From the NCBI GenBank assembly GCA_022059125.1, contig JAEUWY010000021.1, positions 1 through 64,000 on the forward strand: a stretch of DNA of 64,000 nucleotides, given 5' to 3'. Below are positions 1 through 12,050 of this stretch, piece after piece. This DNA is from Corynespora cassiicola (lineage: Eukaryota > Ascomycota > Dothideomycetes > Pleosporales > Corynesporascaceae). A model generated the notes under the pieces. That model did no database searches. It saw nothing but the letters and a program-made list of their open reading frames with translations, and was not told where the DNA came from. Numbering within the stretch: the stretch's first letter is position 1; each line of letters begins with the position of its first letter. Made by a program: the position numbers and the translations under genes.

Positions 1-1144
1 ATAAACTAATATTTTGCTACCTGCTTATAACTTTTTATTAATTACTTTTAAAATAATTAGTTTAATCTGCTATTATATATAAATTATATTTAAACTATTT
101 TTTTTTATAATTCTACAGACTTTTTACTTTATAAAATTAAATTTAAATATAAATTTTACTATTATTAGAATTAGTACATATAAGTTAAAAACACCTATAA
201 CTTATTTAAAAAATATTTTATTTAAATACGCTTTTAATTATTATTATAAATATTATAAAACTATTTAATAAATATAGTTACGCGTAAAAGAACATTTAGC
301 TAAAATTTAAAAAAACTAAAAAATATAGATTAATAAAAAGCGTTAAAACTTTAATTTTAAAATTATAATTTAGTATATATAATATCTAAAAGATTTAAAA
401 ATTTTTAATTAAGCTTTAAGTTAGATTAATAAATATATAAATTTTACTAAATTACTAGTATAAAAAAACATTTCTACTAAATTAATTTATTTTTTTATAT
501 AAAAATTTATTTAGTATTTTATACTAGCTATTTACGTAAAGCTTTTAATAATCTACTACTAAAATAATATTTAAAATTTAAACTTTTTATAAAAATAAAT
601 AGTTTACTTAAATAAAAAGTTAAATTAATTATTAACAGCTAATTTAACCGCGGTAAACTATTTTATTATATTAACTAAATAAATTATAATAATAATTTTA
701 CTTTTTACTTTGCTAGTAATTTTATTAATACTTTTAAATATATATAATAGTTTTATAAAAAATATTTTAATAAACTTAAGCTTTTTAAAAAAATTTAAAT
801 ATAGTTAAAAGCTGTAGTTAATAATAAAGACCTTATAATAACTTTTAAAAATAACTTTTTTTAAAAAAAAATATTATAAATAAAATAAAACGCTAATAAA
901 TTAACTATTAACTAATTTATTTTTTACTAAAATTTTTAAATTTACTAGCTTTTTTTTATATATTTTAATTTTCTAATTTAATACAATTATTATAATTCCG
1001 GCTTAAACTATTAAAAAAATTTTAAATTAATATTGTTTTATATATAAAACAGAGTAAATATACGCAGTACTATTAAAAAAATAAAAAATTTAAAACTAAA
1101 ATAACGGGAAGAATCTAAAATAGAGTAGTTTTTAGTAGAAATTA

Positions 1145-1420
1145 ACTACTTAAAAACTAATTAAAGTTTTTAAATTATATTTTATTATTTTAATACAGGC
1201 TTTTAGAAAAAATATAATAATTTAAATTTAAATACTGTTTTACTGTAGTACTTTTTTTTTTTACTCTATTTTATTTTTTTTTATTTTTTTTTAACTAGTT
1301 AGTATAAAAAGTTAAATACTTTCTGTACTTTTCAGCTTTCTATTTTAGTATAGTTAAAATATACAGAGTATAATCTAGAACTTATTATTTTATATTTGCT
1401 TCTTAGTTAATGCTTACAGT
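1145..1420. repeat. LTR-like direct repeat, copy 1
   Basis: It matches 4370-4655. The best stretch, 1292-1415 against 4528-4651 (constant offset 3236), aligns without gaps. The mismatches are largely C/T or G/A transitions. Examples are GTTAAATACTTTCTG against GCTAAGTACTCTCTG, and TTAATGCTTA against TTAACGCTTA. The outer part (from about 1145) aligns with small indels. Confidence 0.65.
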
Positions 1421-4369
1421 TATAAAAAAATATAAATATTAAAAAATAAATAAAATAAATATATAAAAAAAAGTATATTAAGCTGGCTATATAATCCGGT
1501 TATATTCTGTATTTAGTTTAAGCGTAAACTTTTTTATTTATTTTAAACTAATAATACAGTTCTAAAATTTTAAATTAAAAATAATAAAAAAATAATTTAA
1601 AATAGTATATTTATTTAGGCGAAAATTAAAATAAATTTAATAAATAGCTAAAAATTTAATTAAATTTTAAAAGTTTTATACTTTAACTTTATAAAGTAGT
1701 TTTTAAATAAATATTTTAAAAATATAAACTAAAAATATTATAATAGAAGTATTAATAAATAAAAAATTTTATACGCTAGTATTAATAAAAAAATATAAAT
1801 AAATTTTAAGCCTGTTAAAATAGAGAATATAAAATATTTAAAAATAGTAGCTTTTTAATAAATTTAATAAATTTATATTAAATAAATTATACTTACTGTA
1901 ACTTAAAGTAAAAATTTTTTTTAAGTATTTTTATTTTTTAGTTAAACTAAATTTAGTTTATTAAAATTAATTACGTTTTTAAATTAATTTTATAAATTAT
2001 TTTTAATAAAAATTAAATTTATTTACAGAAAGTTACAGTTATATATAAAATAGTTTTACTTACTATAATTATAGCAGTTTTTTTTATAGCTAAAACTGTT
2101 TTAAATAGCTTACTAATTTTATATTAGTATAGTAATTATAACTTTATATAAGTAGTGCGTTAGTAAATAGTTTTTTTTTATATAAGTACTGTAAATAAGT
2201 TAGTTAGCTTTTAATTTTTTAAAACTTTATATAAAGTAAAATTAAAATTATTTTTTTTACTTCTGCTAATAACAGATACAGAAATATTTTAGCGCTCTAT
2301 ATTATAAAAAAAAAAAATTTTACTATATTATTAAAAAAGTTATATTATAAAAATTTAAATTTGAAGTTTAAAACTCGCAGAGCTAAAGTTATTTTTTTCT
2401 TTAAATAAAAAAACTATTTTTTTTTTACTTTATTTTTAATAGTAGTAAATAGAAATTAGACTTTAAAAGTAAAGAAAAAAAAAATTTATTTTATTTACAG
2501 CTAGTAGAAAGCTACTTAATTTTTTACTTTTTTATTTTTTAAAATAAAGTATAATTTTAAAAAGTTAAGTATTTTTTCTGTGTTAAAAAACTATTTTTAA
2601 AAATTATTAACTAAATAATAAAGCTTTAGATATTTTTAAACTAGCTCTAATATATATTTTTAAACTTCCGCTATATAAACTTATTTAGTAAAATAGTAGT
2701 TTTAATTAATATTAAAATAATTTTAAATAAAAACTAGCTATTATAGAAAAGTAATAGTCTTTTTATTACTAAAAAACTTAATTTTAAAAATTTACTTAAA
2801 TAATTTAATTTAAATTAAAATTAAAAGTAACTTAAACAGTTATTAAATATAAGTTAATAGTAATAGTTTTAGTTATTTTTTATTCTAAAAAAAAAGTCTG
2901 CAGCGGCGGTTTTAAGTTTTAGTATTTTTATTTTTATTAATATAAAATCAAAACTACTATTATTACGTTAGTATAAAAATTTAGTAAATTTTAAATTATT
3001 ATTAAAAAGTTAAAACTATTTTCACAGCTAGCTTAATTTTTAAATAATTTCTTTTATAAAAATATTTAGAAAATATAAAGTACTAAATATTAATAGTTGG
3101 AATTAATTTTAGTAAGTTTTTAGTAGTTATTTAGTTTTTATTTTAATATATAATACGCTTTTTTTTAAAAAAAATTCTAACTTATATAAAAATAAATGTT
3201 CTAAATCTAAAAGTTTTAATTATTAAAAAACTTAAAAAATCTTAATTTTACTAAAAATTAAAAATATATATAGTAATTTAAAAAGGACTTAGTCTAATAC
3301 GTGTACTATTTAGTTATATTTTTTTTATAATAAATAAAAAAGTAATATTTTTAAGCTGTTACTAGTAAAAAAAAATTTAAAAAATAATATAAAAATATAA
3401 AGCAACTTATTTTTAATACAGTTTAAATATTATTTAGAATAAAAGTTTATAGAACTTAAAAATAATTATAAGTTAGAATTTATAAGTTTTATATAAAAAA
3501 ATATTTCTAAACTATAGAACTATTTAAAAATATTATATTTTTTTTATTTTTTTTTAAAAAATTTCTATTTTTAGTTTAGTTTATTGCTGTTTTAGTTATA
3601 AAAAAATAAAAAATTTAAATAGCTAAATATTTAAACTTGAGTTAAAATTAAATTAAAAATTAATATTAAAGTTTAGTTAGAAGTTAAAGTTACATACGCA
3701 ATACTAAAAAGTAAATTTAAATTTTATACAGATAAAATTTGTTATAAAAAACGTCTAAACTATATTGAAAATAATTTAAAAAAATTAAATTCTAATTTAT
3801 TAAGTAAAAAAAATAATAAAAAAGATACTATTTTATTTATAAACGCTATAAATAAAAAATAAAATTTAATTATATAGAAAATAATAGATAATTATATATT
3901 ATTTTTACTTAAGTATTAGAAAGCAGTTATTAAAGCTAACGGATATTATATAAAATATTAACAATTTAATTAATTATTAATTTATTTATATAGTTTAAGT
4001 TTTTTAATTTTTTTTTCTTTTATTATTATTATTTTTTTTAAATAAAAAAGCTCTATTAGAATTTTTTGTATATAATTATATAGTATATAAGTTTAAAATA
4101 ATTAAATAAAAAATAAAAATTATACGCTAAATAAAAAATAATTAAGCACTTAATTTTATATTTTTTTAACTTTTATTTTAAGCTTAATTCTAACCTTAAA
4201 ACTTTAATATAGAGTCTATTCTTTAAATTATAATATTAAAACCTAGATAAACATCTATTAAATTAATTCTTTTTTATTTTAATAGCTAGTTTAGTAAAAT
4301 AGTTATTAATGTTTAAAAATTGCTATTTTTTAAAAGAAGTTTTTTTCGTATTACCCTACTGTATAAGTA

Positions 4370-4655
4370 ACTAATTATTTAAAAGCTAGTTAAAACTAAT
4401 AAACCTATAATTTATTACTCTAATACTAGCTTTTAAAAAAGTAATATAATAATTTAAACTAAATTCTATTTTAACTTCTATTTTTTACACAGTTTAATAC
4501 TTTTTTTTATTTTTTTTATTTTATTATTAACTAATTAGTATAAAAAGCTAAGTACTCTCTGTATTTTTTAGCTTTTTCTTTTAGTATAGCTAAATTGTAC
4601 AGAGTATAACTTAAAACTTATTATTTTATATCTGTTTTTTAGTTAACGCTTATAA
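4370..4655. repeat. LTR-like direct repeat, copy 2
   Basis: Partner of the repeat at 1145-1420 in direct orientation. The right end runs into a short (AT)n tract near 4655-4672, where similarity stops. The left end begins near 4370, shortly after a less AT-rich stretch. It retains slightly more C and G than copy 1. Confidence 0.65.
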
Positions 4656-4999
4656 ATATATATATATATATTACTAAAATATATTTTAACTTTAATACTT
4701 GATTTTAGTTTTTATTATTCTAAAATATTTAAATTCTAATACTTTTTTATACTAATTAGTTTATAATAAGTGTAAAATTATTTAAAAAGTAACTGTTATT
4801 TAAAAATTTAATTATATAAACTATTTTTAAGTAGTATATTAAAATAAACTAAATAAACTATACTAAAATAAGCGCTGCACGCTATAATAATAAATATATA
4901 TTTTTTTTATTTATAAAAAAAATACTATAATTTATTATAAGTATTTTAAAGTTATTATATTAACTTCTACAGCTTTTAAAATAACTAAACTAATACTAT

Positions 5000-5159
5000 T
5001 TTATATAAACTTTAAAGCTTAATAACTTTTTTATTAATAAGCTTATTAAAAGAATTTATATTTATAAAAAGCGAGAAACTTTAGCTTTATAAATATTAAA
5101 TTTTTATTTTAATAGCTATTATAATTAAAAAGTTATTAAGCTTTGAAGTTTTATATAAA
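5000..5159. repeat. Imperfect inverted repeat (hairpin-forming)
   Basis: The left arm 5000-5058 is the near reverse complement of 5101-5159. The best-matching core is AAAGCTTAATAACTTTTT, present at about 5014-5031 and, inverted, at about 5128-5145. The unmatched centre is about 42 bp. It could be a palindromic end of a transposon or MITE relic inside the AT-rich block. No flanking target-site duplication is evident. Confidence 0.6.
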
Positions 5160-5172
5160 TGCTTAGCATTAA

Positions 5173-5206
5173 GTGGCCCGCTCGCTTGTGTGGCCCGCTC
5201 GCTTGT
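5173..5206. repeat. 17-bp GC-rich tandem duplication at the AT/GC boundary
   Basis: Two exact copies of GTGGCCCGCTCGCTTGT stand directly at the junction between the AT-rich block and balanced DNA. They are far more GC-rich than anything to their left. No function is evident. Confidence 0.85.
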
Positions 5207-5661
5207 AGTTTACGTTATTTGTATTTATAGTTATGTTTAATTTTCACTAATTTTAATGCGGAAGAGACTGAATCAGCATCTATTAGAGTATGTTAGTTTA
5301 AGCTGCAGCTATAAAAATTATTACGGCGCAAGAAAGAAGAAGACTTTTCTACCCAGTCCGAGTATCGCGAGTCAGTAATGGAACCTCGGTATATGAAGAT
5401 TCTGCCTGAATATAGACTAGCGTGATACAGGGATCCACCCGCCCGAATGTCGTGAGCTCATGGATCGAGCTTCGTTTCATCCGGCACTCACCTCGAGCTG
5501 TGAGCTTCAGCACATTTTCCGTATAGTCCAGAGCTCGGATCTTCTTCCTCAAGTCCGCATATTTGCATACATATTACGATTACCAAAACCAAAACCCTGA
5601 GCTTTATACGCATTACGTGTTTACATTCCGAATTACCCCTCAGTCTGCGACGCCGCTCGAT
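5207..5661. other. Intergenic, upstream of the TMEM205-like gene
   Basis: Composition becomes balanced immediately after the boundary. A short open frame on the minus strand (5349-5552) has no recognisable features. The interval presumably holds the promoter of the gene starting at 5662. I see no clear TATA element. Confidence 0.5.
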
Positions 5662-6264
5662 ATGTCGTCGTTATCCTCATTCAAGAACCCCGCGGGCTAC
5701 CACTTGCTGAGGTGTGTGTTTCTTTATACACTCGTGAAGCCATACCGTCATTAACGGACCACCAGCTACGGTACTCTCCTTGGCTCCACGCTGTTCCAGT
5801 CCTTCATCGGCGGCATAATCGCCTTCCGCGTCCTCCCGCGCCCCCAATTCTCCACGCTGCAGAAACACACATTCCCCGTCTATTTCACGCTGCAGTCGGT
5901 GACGCCGCTGCTCATGGCGCTCACATATCCCGCGGCGGGCGGGTGGCGTGCGCTACTGCCGTCACAACACACTCAATCATCTGACGACCGCCTCGCCTTC
6001 ACGCTGATTTCTACAATGTTGATCACCGGCTTGATAAACTGGGTCTATGTCGGGCCGCAGACGACCGAAGTCATGAAGCTGCGGAAGCACCAGGAGACGA
6101 GGGATGGGAAGAAGAGCTATGATGAGGGACCGCATAGCGAGGAGATGCAGCAGTTGAACAAGAGGTTTGGTATGTTGCATGGTATTAGCAGCTTGGTGAA
6201 TCTCGTGGGGCTTATTGGCATGCTCTGGTATGGGGTTTTGATTGGTGAGAAGATTGCTTTGTAA
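5662..6264 (+). CDS. TMEM205-like (DUF4149-type) membrane protein
   Basis: Two exons, 5662-5711 and 5766-6264, are joined across a 54-nt GT-AG intron with a CATTAAC-like branch point, giving 182 residues. The start is the ATG opening MSSLSSF, and the frame through the junction reads LLSYGTLLGST. Hydrophobic segments alternate with short loops (YFTLQSVTPLLMALTYPAAG, then FTLISTMLITGLINWVYVGP). The C-terminal part carries the family-like pattern of a charged loop (TEVMKLRKHQETRDGKKSYD) followed by LNKRFGMLHGISSLVNLVGL. This matches the TMEM205-like domain, a four-helix membrane protein family of unclear biochemical role. Length and gene structure fit fungal members. Function in this organism is not known. 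Confidence 0.85.
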
Positions 6265-6383
6265 ATGCCAGTGCTTTGTGTCACCTCCACACTATGTAGC
6301 AGATTACGGGAAACGCCATAGATGGCTAGATGGCGCAGATTTTTTGTTCAGCAATATACTTGTATCGCGACCAGATCTACTGG

Positions 6384-6668
6384 TCACTCTGGTGGGCCAT
6401 ATGCAGCGTCGTAATTCCCCATCGGCCACCATTCATCTACACTTCCGCTCTGCGAATTCGCAGCACACTCCTCGCACAACTCTTCTCTCGCTCGACTCAG
6501 TCTTTCGATGGCATTCTGTATCTCCCGCTCCTTTCGCTCGTATTCATCAGTCGCAGTAATTGTTCGTCGCCGCTGCCGCTCAGAGAGGTCGGCGAGTCCG
6601 ATGGCAAAAGTACCAATACAGAGCCCCAGTGCAAGGCCTGCGGCTATGTGCATTATATCCCGCTCCAT
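6384..6668 (-). CDS. Small hypothetical protein with N-terminal membrane segment
   Basis: An intact 94-codon frame on the minus strand, convergent with the TMEM205-like gene. The start is ATG. After MERDIM comes a hydrophobic stretch (HIAAGLALGLCIGTFAIGLA), then a charged helical segment rich in R, E and K (ERQRRRTITATDEYERKERE), and a tail with WW and Y. The layout, one membrane helix plus an amphipathic or coiled helix, looks protein-like, but I do not recognise the family. It could be a chance frame. The convergent spacing of 119 bp to its neighbour is compatible with a real gene. Confidence 0.45.
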   Translation of the reverse strand: MERDIMHIAAGLALGLCIGTFAIGLADLSERQRRRTITATDEYERKEREIQNAIERLSRAREELCEECAANSQSGSVDEWWPMGNYDAAYGPPE

Positions 6669-9185
6669 TTTACTATATATTAATCATACAGCTAGGCTTT
6701 ATGTGATATTCGTAGTTGGACACTCCAAGTGGGTGGGTTAGGGTTGGGGGTGAAGTTAGTGTTGCAAAAATTGTGTAGAAAGGGGACTTCTTTTTAAATA
6801 TCGGTAGGTCAACTTCACGTGTCTAGGTCTGTGCTGTTTGAAATGCGAATTTCCTAGTCTGTAATCACATTCACTCGTTTCTATTATGCCTATATGCATG
6901 TAGTGTCACAGAAAATGACAGCCTGGCAGACCATTTTGTGAGTTCAGCTAGATTCCCAATGATTGATTCGACAGCCACCTACTGTTTCTCTCCTTTACCA
7001 GAAATGCAAGGAATTTTCGAAACATTCCACTTGTCCTATGAGATGATTTTCTTCCATAGGTGAGACAACAAGGGTCATTCAATTCCAGTAACCTCATCGA
7101 AGACCATGTGGCGAAAACACAGCTCGTAGTTATGCCTTCGGACAGCTTCAGCCTCTCAACACTCCTTCCACCATCATATCTGCCCGCTATTCTTCGTGTA
7201 CTCCTCAAATGCCTAAAACCGGTTTTCTAACTCCAATACTCTTTGCTGTGCTTGGAACAATTGATTCGATAGCGTGGCTATCTGTGCCCTCAATTCTTTT
7301 GGATCTTGTTCAATATGGTGTTAGCAGCAGTTTCATTTACTCCGTAGCTCGGTGTGAGATGTGAAATTTACTGTGCCTTACCATCCATTAAACCGACAAG
7401 CATGAATAAATCTTGTATGGCGATAACACATACGCCTCCTATTAATATGCCCCAATTCATCACGTAGTTGTTTTCAATTTGCGGCCAAAATCTATGTGTG
7501 TGTGAGCAGGTCAGAAATTGTTCGGATGGTGCTAAGTCACTTCACGATGTCGAAAAGACTCATCGACGAAGAATGTCGAGCAGGTCGCAATTTATAATTC
7601 CAGTATAGAATTGTTTGTGGATTTAGGTGAAGTGTTAGATTACTCTGCTTGACAATGAGTAGCAATCATGGATAATGCAAGTATAGTAGTCACCTGGACA
7701 GTTTGCATATACATTCGAGATAGTTGTAAAAGTTTACCGTACTCTATTTACTAAACGCTGACTGTGCCCCAATAGAAATCCGTCACATTTTTCTTTCCCA
7801 GGAATAGCTATGTGTGATGATGTTCTTTTAAAATAGCGATACTTTGCCATCTTTAAAGCTATAGCAGCTGCCTTCCCTATGAAGATGTAGATTCTTACGT
7901 GAACATCTGACAACCATCAATCAAGTCACACTCTTACTTCCTTCTCCGAATCAGCAAACCTTCTAGAAATCCAAAACTGCATTTTATCAAGCGCAATCCG
8001 TCATTCTGGGGTCATTAATTCGCCCTTGACATGTGCACAACTGTATCCCGAGGCTCCGATACCTTATGATCCACCCAAGACCGACTGCATGGTCTTGGTA
8101 CGATCCAATGCATCCAATGTGCGCAGTTTCAATAGAACATAGAAAACAAAAAGACAGGCTGTGTACATGACGTGTCTTGACTACGTCGATGCCTTTAGCA
8201 TAGGCTGGGCGAGGCTGGGCATTGGGCTTTACTGCAAGCTATTGTTGCCTAATTTTGGTGTCTCTGTCATCCAATGCTTAGGCAGATGTAACTCATTTCC
8301 AATTGTTGCTGTATCAGACCAAAAGAATCAAACGAAATTGCTAGAGCCACAAAATCAATCATTGGTCCCTCCGGTTTAGCAAATTGCGTTCTACGACAAA
8401 GACGGGCGGTTTGCCTTTCAAGACGAATCGGTCCGAGATATCGTGGCAGTGGCTATGCGCATAACGCGAACAGACTTGGCTGCAAACACCAATGAGACAT
8501 TGAATGGCATTGTAGAGCCATCACGTCTCCCGAAGAAAAATGCACATGTCCAATTATGCAGAGTCTTGTGCTGACGCTAAGATCGGATTTCTACCAAAGC
8601 TTTAGCCCCGTCAGGCGTGCAACCAACACTAACTCCTTCGAAACCATAGCCCAACGAGGAGAAAATAGAAACGCGTTAGTCTCGCAAGAGCAAGGCTTGG
8701 TAGTAGAGTAGCGCCGATCTCGTGTAGTTCATCTACGGCTTGGACGAATGACGTAAGGGACAGTCGTGGTGTGGTGTTCGCAGGTTCATTCAACCAGGGA
8801 CCATCCACGATGTGCGGACTCGGCACATGATTTTCTTGTTTCAGCTGCACCCCTTGGCACCATGTCAGCAGCGTTAAGAAAAAAATTCTGACCATTGGGG
8901 ATTGGCAGCTTAGGGTCGTGGCGCGGTATAGGTCCTGATAAACGCGTAGTTTGGCGTAAATAGAATTGGGGGCGGGAAGGGCGATGCGGCAGGGCTCAGC
9001 TGTGCCATAATCGGGGCTATAATACGCCCGATCCAACAGACATTTAAATAGACGCCTTGTCTGCGGATGTGCGGTTATTCCTAGATTCCGCTTACACGAC
9101 AGGTGCATCGCAGCTCATCAACCGCACCCTCGAGTCAATCTCCCGACATCAGCATATACTCTATCCGCGACTCCCATCAGCGAAC
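6669..9185. other. Gene-poor intergenic region
   Basis: About 2.5 kb with only short frames. The longest (8629-9108, minus) lacks family features and overlaps the promoter side of the gene at 9186. No repeats, tRNA or conserved motif was found. Composition is mildly AT-rich at 6.7-8.4 kb without the extreme skew of the left block. Confidence 0.5.
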
Positions 9186-9887
9186 ATGGCCGGCCTTCCC
9201 CCAGCACCCCAGCAAATCGGCATCTTCCCACAATTCTTCGCCCAAGGGCCGGAGACGCTTGTCCTCAAGGAAAAAGTGCTCTCGCTCTCGGGCGACAGCT
9301 TTAGCATCAAGTTGACAAATGGCCAGCCCATTTTGCAAGTCGAGGGCAAGGTCATGTCCATCTCAGGGCGCAAGAAGATTTGCGACATGCAGGGAAACCA
9401 CCTCTTTGACATTGTCAAGGAGCACTTTCACATTCACACGACGTTTGCCATCATAGACCCACAAGAGAAGAAGCTCATGGAGGTGAAGAGCAGCTTTTCG
9501 CGTAAGTAGTCGGGTGCAGTGCGCATTGACGTGAATCATTCGCTGATACAGCCCAAAGTGTTTTCGAGCAAAGCGACGGCGACTTTTACGTCTCACAACG
9601 GCAAAGCAGAGTCGTTGACCATGAAGGGCAACTTTTTCGACACGTATGCCGATATTACGGATGAGGCGCAGGGAGGTAGGTCACGCCATCTCTCTCCACC
9701 CGGGGTCACACAATCAGCTAACCTATTCGTAGGATTCGTGGTGGCACGCATAGATCGTAAGATGCTCAGCGGCAAGGACATCTTCTTTGGGCAGCAGACG
9801 TATGGCGTGCAGGTCGCGCCCGGCGTGGACATGGCGCTGGTTGCGGCCATGTGCATTTGCCTGGACGAGAAGAACAACGAGAAGTAG
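9186..9887 (+). CDS. LURP-one-related (tubby C2-like) protein
   Basis: Three exons, 9186-9501, 9559-9675 and 9733-9887, give 195 residues. The first intron must use the acceptor at 9557-9558 (CCCAAAG). The nearer CAG at 9550-9551 breaks frame, whereas the chosen site yields SSFSLFSSKATATF, which fits the family. The second intron has a GCTAAC branch point. The protein matches the LURP-one-related family, a 12-stranded beta barrel around a central helix like the tubby C-terminal domain. Visible traits are ETLVLKEKVLSLSGDSFSI, the ILQVEGKVMSISGRKKICD repeat-like strand, LMKV-type EVKSSFS, MKGNFFDTYADI, and the hydrophobic C-terminal helix GVDMALVAAMCICLDE. The biochemical role of fungal members is unknown; membrane or phospholipid association is often suggested. 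Confidence 0.88.
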
Positions 9888-10794
9888 AGGACGTTATGAC
9901 GGAACGAGATTGACGATGGATACCCCGCAGATAGCCTGACGAAATGAATACCCATGTTGTTTTCCTTATCCTACGATGGAATTTGCCTGTGAGTCTCGAG
10001 AGCACAACAGCTGACAGGTTCAGCATGACTGCAGATCCCATGCCCAGCATTCCACCCACAGCCTCACGAGGAATGGGCTTGCCAGACACGTCCAGCCCAT
10101 CGATGGCGCCCAAAGTCTAGAAAAAGGACCATGCGCATCTCATGCTCATCTCCACAAACCCATGTCTTAAGATGGGATTCCCGCAAAAACATTAGTATGC
10201 CGGACGAATGCACCCTCCCGAAAGCTTAACCATCACCCGCAGATTCCCGTATGGCGCTATACCCAATCGAGACGCTCACATATAGAAAAACCAACAGTGG
10301 CTGCATATAGGGCAAAGAGAAGAGCAAAAAAATTCAGCATGCACGTCAGCCAAACCCACAAATATATCCACCCATCCGGCTAGCGAGCAAGGCCTAGCCG
10401 CCCCAATGACCGCTCACCGGAGGGAAGAAGCGACGACCGCCCCCAAAGTCGGGCCGAGTGGTCAACCGAGCGGCCAACCCTTCCTTGTACTAGTCGGGAT
10501 GAAAGCACTCCCGACCGCCGCCCTCTTTCTCCTTCGGAAAGCCGCAATCATGACGTCGCAAACCGGACCCTCTACGCGCCCTCTTTGAACACCTCGGGGG
10601 AGGAGAGCAGACCAAACACGCCGCACCACCTTTCCCGACCGACCGACCGACCACAAACCCGGAAAACAAAAGGACCCGTTCCTCCGCGCGCACGAGCCCG
10701 CCCGCCGCAGCAGCGCAGCGCAGCGCAGTCGAACCATCCATCCCACCAAAGAACCCCACCACAACCAAAGCAAAGCAAAACAAAACAAAACAAA
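9888..10794. other. Intergenic region / EFM7-like leader
   Basis: No gene is supported. The last 400 bases are C- and A-rich with simple runs such as (GACC)n near 10640 and (CAAAA)n just before the start codon at 10795. These are typical of a long fungal 5' untranslated leader. Overlapping frames on both strands here are low-complexity. Confidence 0.5.
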
Positions 10795-11928
10795 ATGCAC
10801 CCCCTCCCAACCCACATCTCCCTCCTCCACCCCCCCTCCCACGTCGATGGCCCCGAGGACATCTTCGGCCCCGCGCTAGGCCCCATCTTCACCGACGACC
10901 TGCAGAACATGCACGGCGACGACGACGAGGGGACGCGCGTCGTGTACTCGCCGTCGAACGGGGCGGTGGTCGTGGGCGGCGGCGGCGATGGCGGCGAAGG
11001 GGGGAACAAGGGGGAGGTCGTGGAGCTGGTCACGGCTAGGATCAGTGGCGAGGAGGAGAGGGGCAAGTATGCGCATTATCTGTGGAATGCGGGGGTTTTG
11101 GTGGGGGAGTTGGTTTCTGGGAGGGGAGAGGGGGGGAAAGAAGAGGGAGAGGAGTGGTGGGTTGATGGGGAGGAGGAGGGGTGGTGGGATGTCACGGGAG
11201 AAAAGGTTTTGGAGTTGGGTGCAGGTGCGTGGACCATGTCGTTTTGCTGATTCTGCACTTCCTTTCATTGATTTGTTTTTCTATATCCTTTGGAGTATGT
11301 AATACTCGAGATGATGAGGCTGAGATGGGCATCTTGTCTCTTCGCAGGGGTCGGATTGGGCGGCATCATGAGCGCGCTGGCAGGCGCCGAAGAGGTACGT
11401 CTCCCCCTCCCTCCATCCACCCATTCTAACACCCGCCAGGTAACAATAACCGACTACCCAGCCCCCTCTCTCCTCTCCACCCTCCGCCAAAACGCATCCC
11501 ACAACCTGCCCCCCGCCCTCCAGTCCAGAACCACAGTCCAAGGCCACAAATGGGGCGACCTAACCTCGCCCTTTGCGTGCTCCCACGCCGGACGCTACAC
11601 GCGCGTCCTGGCCGCGGACTGCCTCTGGATGCCGCACGAGCACGCCAACCTCGCGCGCTCCATGCTGCACTTTTTGTCGCCGCAGGACCCGCGCGCGCGC
11701 GTGCTGGTGGTGGCGGGGTTCCACACGGGGAGGGCGAAGCTGGCAAGGTTCTTCGAGGAGGCGGTTCCAGCGGAAGGGTTGGAGGTGGAGCGCATTTTCG
11801 AGGTGGATGCCGAGGGCAGGAGGAGGACGTGGGATGCTGGGAGGGGTGGGGGAAGGGAGGATGTTGGGGAGAGGAAGAAATGGCTTGTTGTTGCGAGGTT
11901 GAGGAGGGGGGATGTGAGGGCGCCGTAG
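10795..11928 (+). CDS. EFM7: EFM7/NNT1-like protein methyltransferase
   Basis: Three exons, 10795-11224, 11348-11394 and 11440-11928, give 321 residues. The start ATG follows an A-rich leader (CAAAATG) and opens MHPLPTHISLL. This is a seven-beta-strand SAM-dependent enzyme of the Methyltransf_16 group. Motif I, VLELGAGVGLGGIMSA, is split by the first intron, TDYP follows at the second strand, and VLAADCLWMPHEHANL is the family's post-II region. The yeast orthologue Efm7 (formerly Nnt1, named for nicotinamide methylation) modifies the N-terminal glycine and adjacent lysine of eEF1A in the cytosol. The fungal signature DGPEDIFGPALGPIFTDD near the N terminus supports the orthology. Oddities are a glycine-rich insert (about residues 61-75) and an acidic/Trp-rich insert before motif I, both longer than usual. 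Confidence 0.85.
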
Positions 11929-12050
11929 GGGCGGGTGGGGGCGGTTTGTTTTTTGGGTGGTTGCGGAGGCGGGTGTGATGTTGGGGGTTGGGCCAGCGTA
12001 CATGGATAGCCTCGCAAAGCATCGCAAAGCACACACACACACAAACTCCC

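Larger units (their letters stand above)
1145..4660. mobile_element. Relic of a probable LTR retrotransposon, RIP-inactivated
   Basis: A segment near 1145-1420 recurs in the same orientation near 4370-4655. That is the arrangement of two long terminal repeats of about 280 bp bounding an internal region of about 2.95 kb. The internal region has no surviving coding capacity, so superfamily and orientation cannot be read. The call rests only on the paired direct repeats, their spacing and the RIP-like composition. A tandem pair of some other repeat is possible. Confidence 0.5.
1..5170. other. AT-rich, RIP-degraded repeat block
   Basis: The whole stretch is overwhelmingly A and T, with no open reading frame of any size on either strand. 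Stops occur every few codons and the few remaining C/G bases are scattered. Two internal copies of one repeat differ mainly by C/T and G/A transitions, the signature expected of repeat-induced point mutation in filamentous ascomycetes. The block ends abruptly near 5171, where balanced composition begins. It runs off the left edge of the window, so its full size is unknown. I see nothing in it that could still be a functional gene. Confidence 0.85.

Noticed and set aside
8629..9108. 159-codon minus-strand frame
   Set aside because: Covers the promoter side of the LURP-one-related gene, lacks family resemblance and has no supporting splice or promoter signal.
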